From: Angelakisella sp.
GTDB taxonomy: Bacteria; Bacillota; Clostridia; Oscillospirales; Ruminococcaceae
Assembly (NCBI GenBank): GCA_022794295.1
Contig: JAAWEO010000111.1
Location: 1-6,947, forward strand
Length of the DNA stretch: 6,947 bases
Reading direction: 5' to 3'
Shown: piece by piece, positions 1 through 6,227 of the stretch
How positions within the stretch are numbered: the stretch's first letter is position 1
How the letters are laid out: the number at the start of each line of letters is the position of its first letter
Notes under the pieces: model-generated
What the model was told of the DNA's origin: nothing
Seen by the model: only the letters and a program-made list of their open reading frames with translations
Database searches by the model: none
Position numbers and translations under genes: made by a program

Positions 1-200
1 GCGTCCGGGCTTTTGCGGCCGGAGGCTCGTTGGCCGGATAAGGTGCTTTTTTCTGCGGAAAAAAGCGGAGCCCTTCGGGCAATGGCCTGCGGGCCAGGGG
101 GTGGGGTGGCGGCCAAAGGCTCCGGCCTTGGGCGGATGACCCACGGGCCGCCTGATCTCACCCACGGGGCGGGTGGGGGAGTGAAGGGGGCGAAAACGGG
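1..200. other. Gene-free, hairpin-rich intergenic sequence
   Basis: I see no credible gene here; the short open frames lack a good ribosome binding site and a recognisable product. The stretch contains several small inverted repeats. GCTTTTTTC/GAAAAAAGC (45-53 and 58-66, loop TGCG) is perfect. GCCC-TTC-GGGC lies at 70-80. TGGCC/GGCCA lies at 83-87 and 92-96 with loop TGCG. CCCAC/GTGGG lies at 161-165 and 173-177. The 9-mer ACCCACGGG occurs twice in direct orientation (139-147 and 160-168). The sequence may be the 3' untranslated tail of a plus-strand gene off the left edge, since a plus-oriented terminator follows it. Confidence 0.5.
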
Positions 201-248
201 AACAACCACCCTGTGGAGGCGGCGGCCTTTGGGGGTGGTTGTTTTTTT
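201..248 (+). terminator. Strong rho-independent terminator, plus-strand orientation
   Basis: An 11-bp perfect stem, AACAACCACCC (201-211) with GGGTGGTTGTT (233-243), encloses a 21-nt loop. It runs straight into seven T residues (242-248), which is the classic intrinsic terminator form for transcription coming from the left. On the minus strand the same stem is followed only by a poor U-rich stretch, so it may end ykpA transcripts less efficiently. The T-run overlaps the complement of the ykpA stop codon (247-249), so the two transcription units abut tail to tail. Confidence 0.8.
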
Positions 249-1845
249 ATTTGCCTAGCTCTGCTTTCCAGTCCAGGTATTCGTCAAAGGTACAGGTTCG
301 GTCGATGCAGCCGTCCTCGGTAAACTCGATGATGCGGTTGGCTACGGTTTGGATGAACTGGTGGTCCTGGCTGGTAAAGAGGACGTTTCCGGGGAAGTCC
401 ATCAGGCCGTTGTTGACGGCGGTGATGGACTCCAGGTCCAGGTGGTTGGTGGGCTGGTCCAGCAGCAGGACGTTGGCCCCGGAGAGCATCATCCGGGAAA
501 GCATGCACCGCACCTTTTCCCCGCCGGAAAGGACCTTTACCGGCTTATACACATCGTCCCCGGAAAAAAGCATTCTGCCCAGAAAGCCCCGCATATAGCT
601 TTCCGTTTCGTCCTGGGAAAACTGGGCGAACCACTGGATCATGGTCAGGTCGCAGCCCTCGAAAAAGGGGCCATTGTCCTTGGGGAAATAGCTCTGGCTG
701 GTGGTGGTACCCCAGCGGAAGGTGCCGGAGTCCGGCTCCAGCTCCTCCATCAGGATGCGGAAGAAGGCGGTAATGGCGGCTTCGTTTTCCCCGATCAAGG
801 CGATCTTGTCCCCCCGGTTCACCCGGAAGGTGACGTTATTCAGGAGCCGCACCCCGTCGATGGTTTTGGTAAGCCCCTCCACCCCCAGAATATCCTTGCC
901 CACCTCCCGGTCCGGCTTAAAGCTGACCCAGGGGTACCGGCGGGAGGAGGCGGGCATCTCCTCCACGGTGAGCTTGTCCAAAAGCTTCCGGCGGCTGGTG
1001 GCCTGCTTGGATTTGGATTTGTTGGCGGAAAAACGCTGGATGAAGCTTTGCAGCTCCTTGATCTTTTCCTCCCGCTTTTTCTTCTGGTCCCCCAGCACCC
1101 GCTGCATAAGCTTGCTGGATTCGTACCAGAAGTCGTAGTTGCCCACATACATCCGCACCTGGTTAAAGTCGATATCCACAATATGGGTGCAGATGGTGTT
1201 GAGGAAGTGGCGGTCGTGGGAGACCACGATGAGGGTGCCGGGAAACTCCAGGAGAAAATCCTCCAGCCAGTTGATGGAGCGGATGTCCAGGTTGTTGGTG
1301 GGCTCGTCCAGAAGGACGATGTCCGGATTGCCGAAAAGGGCCTGGGCCAGCAGAACCTTTACCTTTTCCCCGCCGGTAAGCTCCGCCATGGGCAGGTAGT
1401 GGCTCTCCTCCGGGATACCCAGCCCCTGCAGGAGCTTGGCGGCGTCGCTGTCCGCGTCCCAGCCCCCCAGCTCCGCGTACTCGGCCTCCAGCTCGCTGGC
1501 CCGGATGCCGTCCTCGTCGGAAAAATCCTCCTTGGCATAAAGAGCGTCCTTTTCCACCGCGATCTCATGAAGGCGGGGGTTGCCCAGGATCACCGTTTCC
1601 AGCACCTGCTTGTCGTCGTATTGAAACTGGTTCTGCTTCAGGACCGACATACGCAGATCCTTGGGAATGGTGATCTCCCCGGTGGTGGGCTCCAGCTCCC
1701 CGGAGAGGATCTTCAGAAAGGTGGATTTCCCCGCACCGTTGGCGCCGATGATGCCATAGCAGTTGCCGGGAGTAAATTTCAGGGTTGCCCCTGCGAAAAG
1801 CTTCTGCCCCCCAAAGGTAAGGCTGACGTCAGAAACATTGATCAA
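247..1845 (-). CDS. ykpA: ABC-F family ATPase, YkpA-like, with degenerate second ATPase site
   Basis: This is a 532-residue soluble protein with two ABC ATPase domains and no membrane segment, which is the ABC-F plan of ribosome-associated translation factors or antibiotic-protection proteins. NBD1 is intact: Walker A GANGAGKST at 34-42, signature LTGGE at 156-160, Walker B ending LLDE at 178-181, switch His210. The inter-domain linker (about 240-305) is rich in Lys and Arg, as expected for the tRNA- or rRNA-contacting linker. NBD2 (about 320-510) keeps its signature LSGGE (439-443), but its P-loop reads GENEAAIT (352-359) with Ile358 where Lys belongs, Gln464 in place of the catalytic Glu (LLDQPTN), and Gln493 in place of the switch His (TSQD). 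The start is TTG at 1845-1843, preceded by GGAGG nine bases upstream. Length and sequence fit the YkpA/YbiT subgroup; which ribosomal role it plays is not evident. Confidence 0.93.
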   Translation of the reverse strand: MINVSDVSLTFGGQKLFAGATLKFTPGNCYGIIGANGAGKSTFLKILSGELEPTTGEITIPKDLRMSVLKQNQFQYDDKQVLETVILGNPRLHEIAVEKDALYAKEDFSDEDGIRASELEAEYAELGGWDADSDAAKLLQGLGIPEESHYLPMAELTGGEKVKVLLAQALFGNPDIVLLDEPTNNLDIRSINWLEDFLLEFPGTLIVVSHDRHFLNTICTHIVDIDFNQVRMYVGNYDFWYESSKLMQRVLGDQKKKREEKIKELQSFIQRFSANKSKSKQATSRRKLLDKLTVEEMPASSRRYPWVSFKPDREVGKDILGVEGLTKTIDGVRLLNNVTFRVNRGDKIALIGENEAAITAFFRILMEELEPDSGTFRWGTTTSQSYFPKDNGPFFEGCDLTMIQWFAQFSQDETESYMRGFLGRMLFSGDDVYKPVKVLSGGEKVRCMLSRMMLSGANVLLLDQPTNHLDLESITAVNNGLMDFPGNVLFTSQDHQFIQTVANRIIEFTEDGCIDRTCTFDEYLDWKAELGK

Positions 1846-1900
1846 GATTACTGTCCTCCAAGTACATATTCAAAAAGAAAGGGCTGGCTCACGATTTTTC

Positions 1901-1929
1901 ATTATAACACAACCGGAGGCAGGTTTCCA
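1901..1929 (-). promoter_or_regulatory. Candidate sigma-A promoter for ykpA (extended -10)
   Basis: On the minus strand a perfect TATAAT (1906-1901) is preceded by TGT, giving the extended -10 form TGnTATAAT. A -35-like TGGAAA (1929-1924) sits 17 bp upstream. Transcription would start near 1894 and give a leader of about 50 nt before the TTG start codon. Confidence 0.7.
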
Positions 1930-1952
1930 GGGGAAAGAGGAGTAAATTTCCC
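1924..1952. promoter_or_regulatory. Overlapping dyads between divergent promoters, possible operator
   Basis: GGGAAA (1931-1936) and TTTCCC (1947-1952) form a 6-bp inverted repeat with a 10-bp spacer. TTTCC (1924-1928) and GGAAA (1932-1936) form a second dyad that overlaps the ykpA -35 element. Both lie between the two divergent promoters, where one regulator could affect both. Such short dyads also arise by chance, so this is only suggestive. Confidence 0.25.
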
Positions 1953-1960
1953 GGAATCGC

Positions 1961-1988
1961 TGGACTTTACCCCGCCATGTGCTATAAT
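1961..1988 (+). promoter_or_regulatory. Candidate sigma-A promoter for trkA-trkH (extended -10)
   Basis: A perfect TATAAT at 1983-1988 is preceded by TGC, giving an extended -10. A -35-like TGGACT lies at 1961-1966 with a 16-bp spacer. Transcription would begin near 1995, so the whole hairpin element at 2017-2177 would lie within a leader of about 200 nt ahead of trkA. Confidence 0.7.
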
Positions 1989-2013
1989 ATCCAAATAGAA
2001 GCCACGGTTTTAG

Positions 2014-2016
2014 TTA
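2014..2016. repeat. Target-site duplication, left copy (TTA)
   Basis: TTA directly abuts the left terminal inverted repeat of the MITE; the matching copy is at 2178-2180. A 3-bp match alone is weak evidence, but it lies exactly at the two symmetric ends of the element. Confidence 0.6.
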
Positions 2017-2177
2017 GAGCCTATTCAAAATCTCCCCGCACGCCGCCAGGGCAGGTCTTTTTCCGCCCTGCTACGTTAAAAAATCTTGCAATACACAAAG
2101 TATTCCTGCGATTTTTTGCCTTGCAGGGCAGAAAAATCCCGGCCCTTTCGGCATACTTGGAGATCTTGAATAGGCTC
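2017..2177. mobile_element. 161-bp hairpin MITE with 19-bp terminal inverted repeats
   Basis: The left end GAGCCTATTCAAAATCTCC (2017-2035) and the complement of the right end (2159-2177) match at 18 of 19 positions. A TTA triplet flanks both ends (2014-2016 and 2178-2180), as a 3-bp target duplication would. The whole element is a quasi-palindrome centred exactly on 2097. By hand alignment about 44 of the outer 55 positions pair without gaps, including a second strong block at 2056-2071 and 2123-2138, and the innermost stem AATAC/GTATT (2090-2094 and 2100-2104) closes on a 5-nt loop. It encodes no transposase. IS5-family elements of the IS1031/ISL2 kind are known to begin with GAG-type ends and duplicate TNA, so such an element is a plausible source of transposase; that link is an inference. 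It sits between the trkA promoter and start codon. Confidence 0.82.
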
Positions 2178-2180
2178 TTA
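2178..2180. repeat. Target-site duplication, right copy (TTA)
   Basis: TTA directly follows the right terminal inverted repeat of the MITE and matches 2014-2016. The trkA ribosome binding site begins just after it. Confidence 0.6.
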
Positions 2181-2190
2181 GAGAGGGGAG
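2181..2190 (+). promoter_or_regulatory. Ribosome binding site that fixes the trkA GTG start
   Basis: GAGAGGGGAG lies five bases ahead of GTG at 2196. It begins one base after the TTA flank of the MITE, so the insertion stopped just short of the translation signal. The site rules out the longer in-frame reading that begins upstream of the MITE. Confidence 0.75.
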
Positions 2191-2195
2191 CTATT

Positions 2196-3563
2196 GTGAA
2201 AATCGTAATCGTAGGTGACGGGAAGGTGGGCCAGGCCCTTACCGGCCGCCTGTCCGAGGAGGGCCACGATGTGGTGGTCATCGACAACAGTCCCGACGCC
2301 CTGCGCAGCTCGGTAGAGATCTACGACGTCATGGGCATCAGCGGCAACGGGGCCAGCTACGCCGTCCAGAAGGAGGCCGGGGTGGAGGAGGCTGACCTTC
2401 TCATTGCCGCCACCAGCGGGGACGAGCTGAATCTGCTCTGCTGCATGCTGGCCAAAAAGCTGGGGGCGCGGCACACCATTGCCCGGGTGCGCAACCCCGA
2501 CTACGCCGACCAGCTGGTCCTGATGAAGGAGGAGCTGGGCCTTTCCATGACGGTAAACCCGGAACAGGCCGCCGCCCGGGAGATCGCCCGGATGCTCCGC
2601 TTTCCCTCCGCCCTGAAGCTGGATTCCTTTGCCCGGGGCCAGGTGGAGCTGGTGGAGATCAAGGTGAAGGCCGGTTCCCCCCTTCTGGGACAAGCCCTCT
2701 ACTCCCTCAGCGGCATTCTGGGGATCCGCATCCTGATCTGCGCCGTGCGCCGGGGGGAGGAGGTCTACATCCCCACCGGCAATTTTGTCCTCCAGGAGGG
2801 GGACAAGATCTCCATTACCGCCAGCCCCTCGGAGCTGGACAGCCTTTTCCGGAAGCTGGGCATCTACCGCCAGAAGATCCACCGGGTCATGGTGGTGGGG
2901 GGCGGGCGCATCGCCTACTACCTGGCAAAGCAGCTGCTGAAGCTGGGAATGCCGGTGAAGATCATCGAAAAGGATCCCCTCCGGTGCGAGCAGCTCAGCG
3001 ACGTCCTCCCCCGGGCCCAGATCATCCTGGGGGATGGCAGCGACCGGGAGCTTTTGGAGGAGGAGGGCATCGAGGACATGGACGCCCTGGTGGCCCTTAC
3101 CGGGATGGACGAGGAGAATATTATCATCTCCATGTACGCCGGCACCCTGGGCCTGAGCAAGGTGGTCACCAAGATCAACCGGATGTCCTTCCAGGAGATC
3201 CTGGACGGGGCCGGCATCGAAAGCGTCATCACCCCCAAGGGCATCACCGTGAACCAGATCGTCCGGTATGTCCGGGCCATGGAAAATTCCCAGGGGAGCA
3301 ACGTGGAGACCCTTCACCGCATTGTAGACGGCCGGGTGGAGGCCCTGGAGTTCAACGTGGCTGGCAACTGTGTAGGGGAGCTTACCGGCATCCCCCTCAA
3401 GGACCTGCGCACCCGCCCCAACCTCCTTATCGCCTGTATCATCCGGGGGCGGCAGATCATCTACCCCGGGGGCAGCGACACCATCGAGGCCGGGGACAAC
3501 GTGATCGTGGTCACCACCAACCACCAGCTCCAGGACCTCAGCGACATTCTGGACCGCAGCTAA
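2196..3563 (+). CDS. trkA: Trk system K+ uptake regulatory subunit TrkA
   Basis: TrkA is the cytosolic nucleotide-binding gating subunit that assembles under the TrkH pore and controls K+ uptake in response to NAD(H) or ATP/ADP. The 455-residue product has the full tandem RCK layout: RCK_N1 at 1-135, RCK_C1 at about 140-220, RCK_N2 at about 229-355 and RCK_C2 at about 365-455. The first Rossmann glycine motif is GDGKVG (7-12), with acidic Asp30 at the end of strand 2. The second is GGGRIA (235-240), with Ala at the third glycine position, and Glu258 plus Asp260 at the end of its strand 2. I chose the GTG start at 2196 because it has a proper ribosome binding site and the protein then begins KIVIVGDG, as TrkA proteins do. 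The frame stays open back to an ATG at 1977, but those 73 codons run through the MITE and are not expected in the protein. trkH follows after 12 bases. Confidence 0.95.
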   Translation: MKIVIVGDGKVGQALTGRLSEEGHDVVVIDNSPDALRSSVEIYDVMGISGNGASYAVQKEAGVEEADLLIAATSGDELNLLCCMLAKKLGARHTIARVRNPDYADQLVLMKEELGLSMTVNPEQAAAREIARMLRFPSALKLDSFARGQVELVEIKVKAGSPLLGQALYSLSGILGIRILICAVRRGEEVYIPTGNFVLQEGDKISITASPSELDSLFRKLGIYRQKIHRVMVVGGGRIAYYLAKQLLKLGMPVKIIEKDPLRCEQLSDVLPRAQIILGDGSDRELLEEEGIEDMDALVALTGMDEENIIISMYAGTLGLSKVVTKINRMSFQEILDGAGIESVITPKGITVNQIVRYVRAMENSQGSNVETLHRIVDGRVEALEFNVAGNCVGELTGIPLKDLRTRPNLLIACIIRGRQIIYPGGSDTIEAGDNVIVVTTNHQLQDLSDILDRS

Positions 3564-3575
3564 AGGAGCCCCGCC

Positions 3576-5030
3576 ATGAATTATGCCATGATCGCCTACA
3601 TATTGGGCACCATTTTAAAGGCGGAGGCCGTGCTTCTGCTCCTTCCCTGCGGGGTGGCCCTGGGGTACGGGGAGGGGGACCTCCCCGCCCTGGCTATCGC
3701 CACCCTTCTGGCCGGGGGACTGGGGCTGGCCCTCACCTTCCGCAAGCCGAGGAACACCGTGATCTACGCCCGGGAGGGCTTTGTGGTCACCTCCCTGTCC
3801 TGGATCGTCATGTCCCTGGTGGGGGCCCTGCCCTTTGTGCTGGCAGGGCAGATCCCCAGCTATATTGACGCCGTTTTCGAAACCGTCTCCGGCTTTACCA
3901 CCACCGGGGCCAGCATCCTCACCGATGTGGAGGCCATGACCCACGGCCTTCTCTTTTGGCGGAGCTTCACCCACTGGGTAGGGGGGATGGGGGTCCTGGT
4001 CTTTCTGCTGGCTATCGTCCCCCTGGCCGGGGGGCGGAATGTCCACATTATGCGGGCAGAAAGCCCCGGCCCGGTGGTTGGCAAGCTGGTGCCCCGGGTC
4101 CGGGATACCGCCATCATCCTTTACGGCATTTATATTGCCATGACCCTGATCCTTGTGGTTCTGCTTCTTCTGGGGGGGATGCCCCTGTACGACAGCGCGG
4201 TCCATGCCTTTGGCACCGCCGGAACAGGGGGCTTTGGCATTTGGGGGGACAGCATCGCCCACTATGACAGCGCCTACATCGATGTGGTGCTGGGGGTGGG
4301 GATGGTGCTCTTTGGGGTGAACTTCAACATCTACTACCTGGTTCTGATGGGAAAATGGGGCAGCATCTGGAAGAGCGAGGAGCTGCGATGGTACCTGGGC
4401 ATCATCACCGGTTCCACCCTTCTGATTGCCTGGAACACCCTGCCCCGGTGGGGGAGCTTCCTTCAAAGCCTGCGGTACGCCTTTTTCCAGGTGGGGTCGG
4501 TAATCACCACCACCGGCTTTGCCACGGCGGACTTTAACCTTTGGCCGGAGCTTTCCCGGATGCTTTTGATGGTGCTGATGCTGGTGGGGGCCTGTGCCGG
4601 CAGCACCGGCGGCGGCATGAAGGTCTCCCGGCTGATCATTATGATGAAAAGCGCCAAGCGGGAGATCAGCCGGATGCTTCACCCCCGGTCGGTGTACACC
4701 CTGAAGTTCGAGGGAAAGCCCCTGGAAAACCAGACCATCTACAACACCTTCAGCTACTTCTTTATTCTGGCGGGGTTCATCATCGGTTCCACCCTGCTGA
4801 TCTCCCTGGACAACATGGATTTTGACAGCACCTTCTCGGCGGTCATGGCCTGTATCAACAACATCGGCCCCGGCCTGGGGGTGGTGGGCCCCATGGGCAG
4901 CTATGCCAGCCTTTCCAACCTTTCCAAGGTGGTGCTGATCCTGGATATGCTCCTGGGCCGCCTGGAGATCTTCCCCATGCTGATGCTCCTGGCCCCCAGT
5001 GTCTGGGTGGGAAAACGGCGAAAGCTATAA
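3576..5030 (+). CDS. trkH: Trk system K+ uptake pore protein TrkH
   Basis: TrkH is the membrane pore of the Trk K+ transporter. The 484-residue protein is strongly hydrophobic and shows the four-fold membrane-pore-membrane pattern. The four filter loops are TTTGAS (109-113 region), TAGTGGFG (214-221), TTTGFAT (311-317) and NNIGPGLG (428-435), each with its conserved glycine. The loop CAGSTGGGMK (340-349), in the middle of the third repeat, is the conserved TrkH gating loop. The RRKL tail fits a cytoplasmic C-terminus. Its AAAGGAG ribosome binding site overlaps the trkA stop codon (TAAAGGAG, 3561-3568), which indicates co-transcription and probably linked translation. Length is normal for the family and nothing looks broken. 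The ion choice (K+ alone, or K+/Na+ as in KtrB) is inferred from the partner and overall similarity. Confidence 0.95.
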   Translation: MNYAMIAYILGTILKAEAVLLLLPCGVALGYGEGDLPALAIATLLAGGLGLALTFRKPRNTVIYAREGFVVTSLSWIVMSLVGALPFVLAGQIPSYIDAVFETVSGFTTTGASILTDVEAMTHGLLFWRSFTHWVGGMGVLVFLLAIVPLAGGRNVHIMRAESPGPVVGKLVPRVRDTAIILYGIYIAMTLILVVLLLLGGMPLYDSAVHAFGTAGTGGFGIWGDSIAHYDSAYIDVVLGVGMVLFGVNFNIYYLVLMGKWGSIWKSEELRWYLGIITGSTLLIAWNTLPRWGSFLQSLRYAFFQVGSVITTTGFATADFNLWPELSRMLLMVLMLVGACAGSTGGGMKVSRLIIMMKSAKREISRMLHPRSVYTLKFEGKPLENQTIYNTFSYFFILAGFIIGSTLLISLDNMDFDSTFSAVMACINNIGPGLGVVGPMGSYASLSNLSKVVLILDMLLGRLEIFPMLMLLAPSVWVGKRRKL

Positions 5031-5031
5031 T
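5026..5031 (+). promoter_or_regulatory. Possible -10 element for mscL
   Basis: A perfect TATAAT spans the trkH stop codon, in the AT-rich gap before mscL. I find no convincing -35 at 16-18 bp upstream and no TG extension, so it may be chance. If real, it would let mscL be expressed apart from trkAH. Confidence 0.25.
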
Positions 5032-5081
5032 ACGATTTGTAGTAAATTGTAAAAATATAACATTTTTGGAGGTTTTGCACC

Positions 5082-5531
5082 ATGGATGTTAAGGATACGA
5101 CCGCCAAGGCCAAGGGCCTGGTGGGGGAATTCCGGGAGTTTATCTCCCGGGGGAATGTGGTGGATATGGCAGTGGGTATTATTGTAGGTTCCGCTTTTAC
5201 CGCCATTGTCAACAGCCTGGTGAAGGATGTGATCACCCCGTTTATTGCCTGGATCATCGGGGATACCGATTTTACCTCTATGGCGCTGGTGCTGGTGCCT
5301 GCCAGCGGGGAGGACCCGGGGATCTCCATCGCCTACGGAAATTTCATTCAGCAGGTGGTCAATTTCCTGATCATCGCCTTTGTGGTCTTTCTGATGGTAA
5401 AGGTCATCAACCGTTTCCGCCGGAAGAAGGAGGCTGCCCCCCCTCCGGCACCGGAGCCCCCCAAGCCCTCCCCGGAGCTGGAGGTCCTGATGGAGATCCG
5501 GGACCTGCTGGATCGGTCTGAAAAGGCATAA
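5082..5531 (+). CDS. mscL: Large-conductance mechanosensitive channel MscL
   Basis: MscL is a homopentameric inner-membrane channel that opens when membrane tension rises and releases solutes during hypo-osmotic shock. The 149-residue protein has the hallmark N-terminal region FREFISRGNVVDMAVG (17-32). TM1 spans about 25-50, including the small-residue gate stretch VGSAFTAIV (35-43), and is followed by KDVITPFI. A short periplasmic loop and TM2 (about 88-110) come next, and then a basic RFRRKK cluster (111-116). A Pro/Glu-rich linker (119-132) leads to a C-terminal amphipathic helix (133-147), the usual cytoplasmic bundle. The ribosome binding site TGGAGG (5067-5072) sits nine bases before ATG. 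It lies 51 bp after trkH on the same strand. Whether it shares the trk transcript or has its own promoter is open. Confidence 0.96.
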   Translation: MDVKDTTAKAKGLVGEFREFISRGNVVDMAVGIIVGSAFTAIVNSLVKDVITPFIAWIIGDTDFTSMALVLVPASGEDPGISIAYGNFIQQVVNFLIIAFVVFLMVKVINRFRRKKEAAPPPAPEPPKPSPELEVLMEIRDLLDRSEKA

Positions 5532-5595
5532 AATGTAGAATAACAAAAAATAATACAAATTGTTGTCAAAATTTCCAAAAAAGGAGTGGAGCGTT

Positions 5596-5793
5596 ATGAA
5601 GATCAGTTTACAGGATGGCATTTTGGAAACGGTGGAAAAATACCCTGCCACAGTGGAGGTTTTTCGGGCCTTTGGAATGGGATGCCTGGGGTGCGCCGCC
5701 GCCCGGTTCGAGACCATCGAGCAGGGGGCCAAAGCCCACGGCATGGACCTGGTGCGGTTGATCGACGCCCTGAACGCCGCAGTAAAAGAGTAA
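5596..5793 (+). CDS. DUF1858 domain protein with CxxC motif
   Basis: This small 65-residue protein is all one DUF1858-type domain, the helical unit also called the hybrid-cluster-protein-associated disulfide domain. Features seen are the opening MKISLQDGILETVEKYP, the centre FRAFGMGCLGCAAARFETI with the CxxC pair Cys30/Cys33, and the ending AKAHGMDLVRLIDALN, all typical of the family. The cysteine pair may act as a redox disulfide or bind a metal or persulfide; the family's function is not settled. I chose ATG at 5596 over an in-frame ATG at 5560 because AAAAGGAG (5579-5586) precedes it at a good distance and the protein then begins at the usual domain edge. The 64-bp gap after mscL is AT-rich; I find no clear promoter or terminator there. 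Confidence 0.88.
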   Translation: MKISLQDGILETVEKYPATVEVFRAFGMGCLGCAAARFETIEQGAKAHGMDLVRLIDALNAAVKE

Positions 5794-5807
5794 AACAGGA
5801 TCGCGAC

Positions 5808-5854
5808 AGGCCCCGCTCCCCAAAAGCAGGCTCGCACAGGGAAGGGGGCCTTTT
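5808..5854 (+). terminator. Possible weak intrinsic terminator after the DUF1858 gene
   Basis: AGGCCCC (5808-5814) pairs with GGGGCCT (5845-5851), and the stem is followed by a short T-run (5851-5854). The 30-nt loop and only four T residues make it a weak candidate. If it works, it would partly separate the DUF1858 gene from the two genes after it. Confidence 0.35.
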
Positions 5855-5900
5855 CATAGCATAGCACCGGGAGCGCGGCAGCAGAAGGGAGCAGAAGAAT

Positions 5901-6185
5901 ATGGAGCGTGTTTGTTACAAGGGGATTTTAGCAGAGCTGGAGGAGAGGCCGGACAGCCTTTCCCTGGTGATGGTGCCGGAGAACACCCCGGAGGACCGGT
6001 GGGGAGACCCGATGGAGCAGTTTGTTTTCCACGTGGGGGAGGCGACCCGGTTTGCCTTCCCACCGGAGGAGCTGCGCCGGGGGATGACCCTGACCATTGG
6101 GCACAACGGCATCGCCACCCGAAGCCTGCCGCCCCAGGGCAATGCCCTGTTTGTCCTTTGCACCAACGAACCAGCCAGGGCATAG
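5901..6185 (+). CDS. Small protein of unknown function, possibly a beta-barrel
   Basis: I do not recognise this 94-residue protein. ATG at 5901 follows a purine-rich site GAAGGGAG (5884-5891) nine bases upstream, and coding-like base use continues to the stop. It has no signal peptide or membrane segment and looks cytoplasmic. Its pattern of short alternating hydrophobic strands (YKGILAELEE at 6-15, SLSLVMV at 19-25, FVFHVGEATRF at 41-51) is followed by RRGMTLTIGHNGIATRSLPP (59-78) and a final strand ALFVLC (82-87). The run of a Gly turn, a strand, a short NGI turn and then RS-PPQ resembles the ending of small OB-like domains such as DUF3221, but this is pattern resemblance only. Two cysteines (5 and 87) sit near the ends. 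It lies 42 bp before the rhodanese gene on the same strand, so the two are probably co-transcribed. Confidence 0.75.
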   Translation: MERVCYKGILAELEERPDSLSLVMVPENTPEDRWGDPMEQFVFHVGEATRFAFPPEELRRGMTLTIGHNGIATRSLPPQGNALFVLCTNEPARA

Positions 6186-6227
6186 ACTGTGGGGAGGAGG
6201 GAATCACCCACAAAAGGAGCTGATGCC

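Noticed and set aside
349..1998. A 549-codon plus-strand open frame antisense to ykpA
   Set aside because: It lies opposite the clear ABC-F gene, runs into the intergenic promoters, has no recognisable domain, and is the usual stop-free shadow of a GC-rich gene.
2178..3524. A 448-codon minus-strand open frame antisense to trkA
   Set aside because: Its His/Asp/Gly/Pro-rich composition is typical of an antisense shadow of a GC-rich gene, and trkA is unmistakable on the other strand.
2984..3868. A 294-codon plus-strand frame across the trkA/trkH junction
   Set aside because: It is an out-of-frame reading, rich in Gly, His, Pro and Arg, overlapping two solid genes.
3615..4682. A 355-codon minus-strand open frame antisense to trkH
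   Set aside because: Its His/Pro/Gln/Gly-rich low-complexity product with no domain is a shadow of the trkH reading frame.
5025..5867. A 280-codon minus-strand open frame over mscL and the DUF1858 gene
   Set aside because: It lies antisense to two recognised genes and has no domain or good ribosome binding site.
5881..5897. Direct repeat GCAGAAG twice before the 94-residue gene
   Set aside because: It is a 7-mer at 10-base spacing in purine-rich sequence around the ribosome binding site; too short to call a regulatory repeat.
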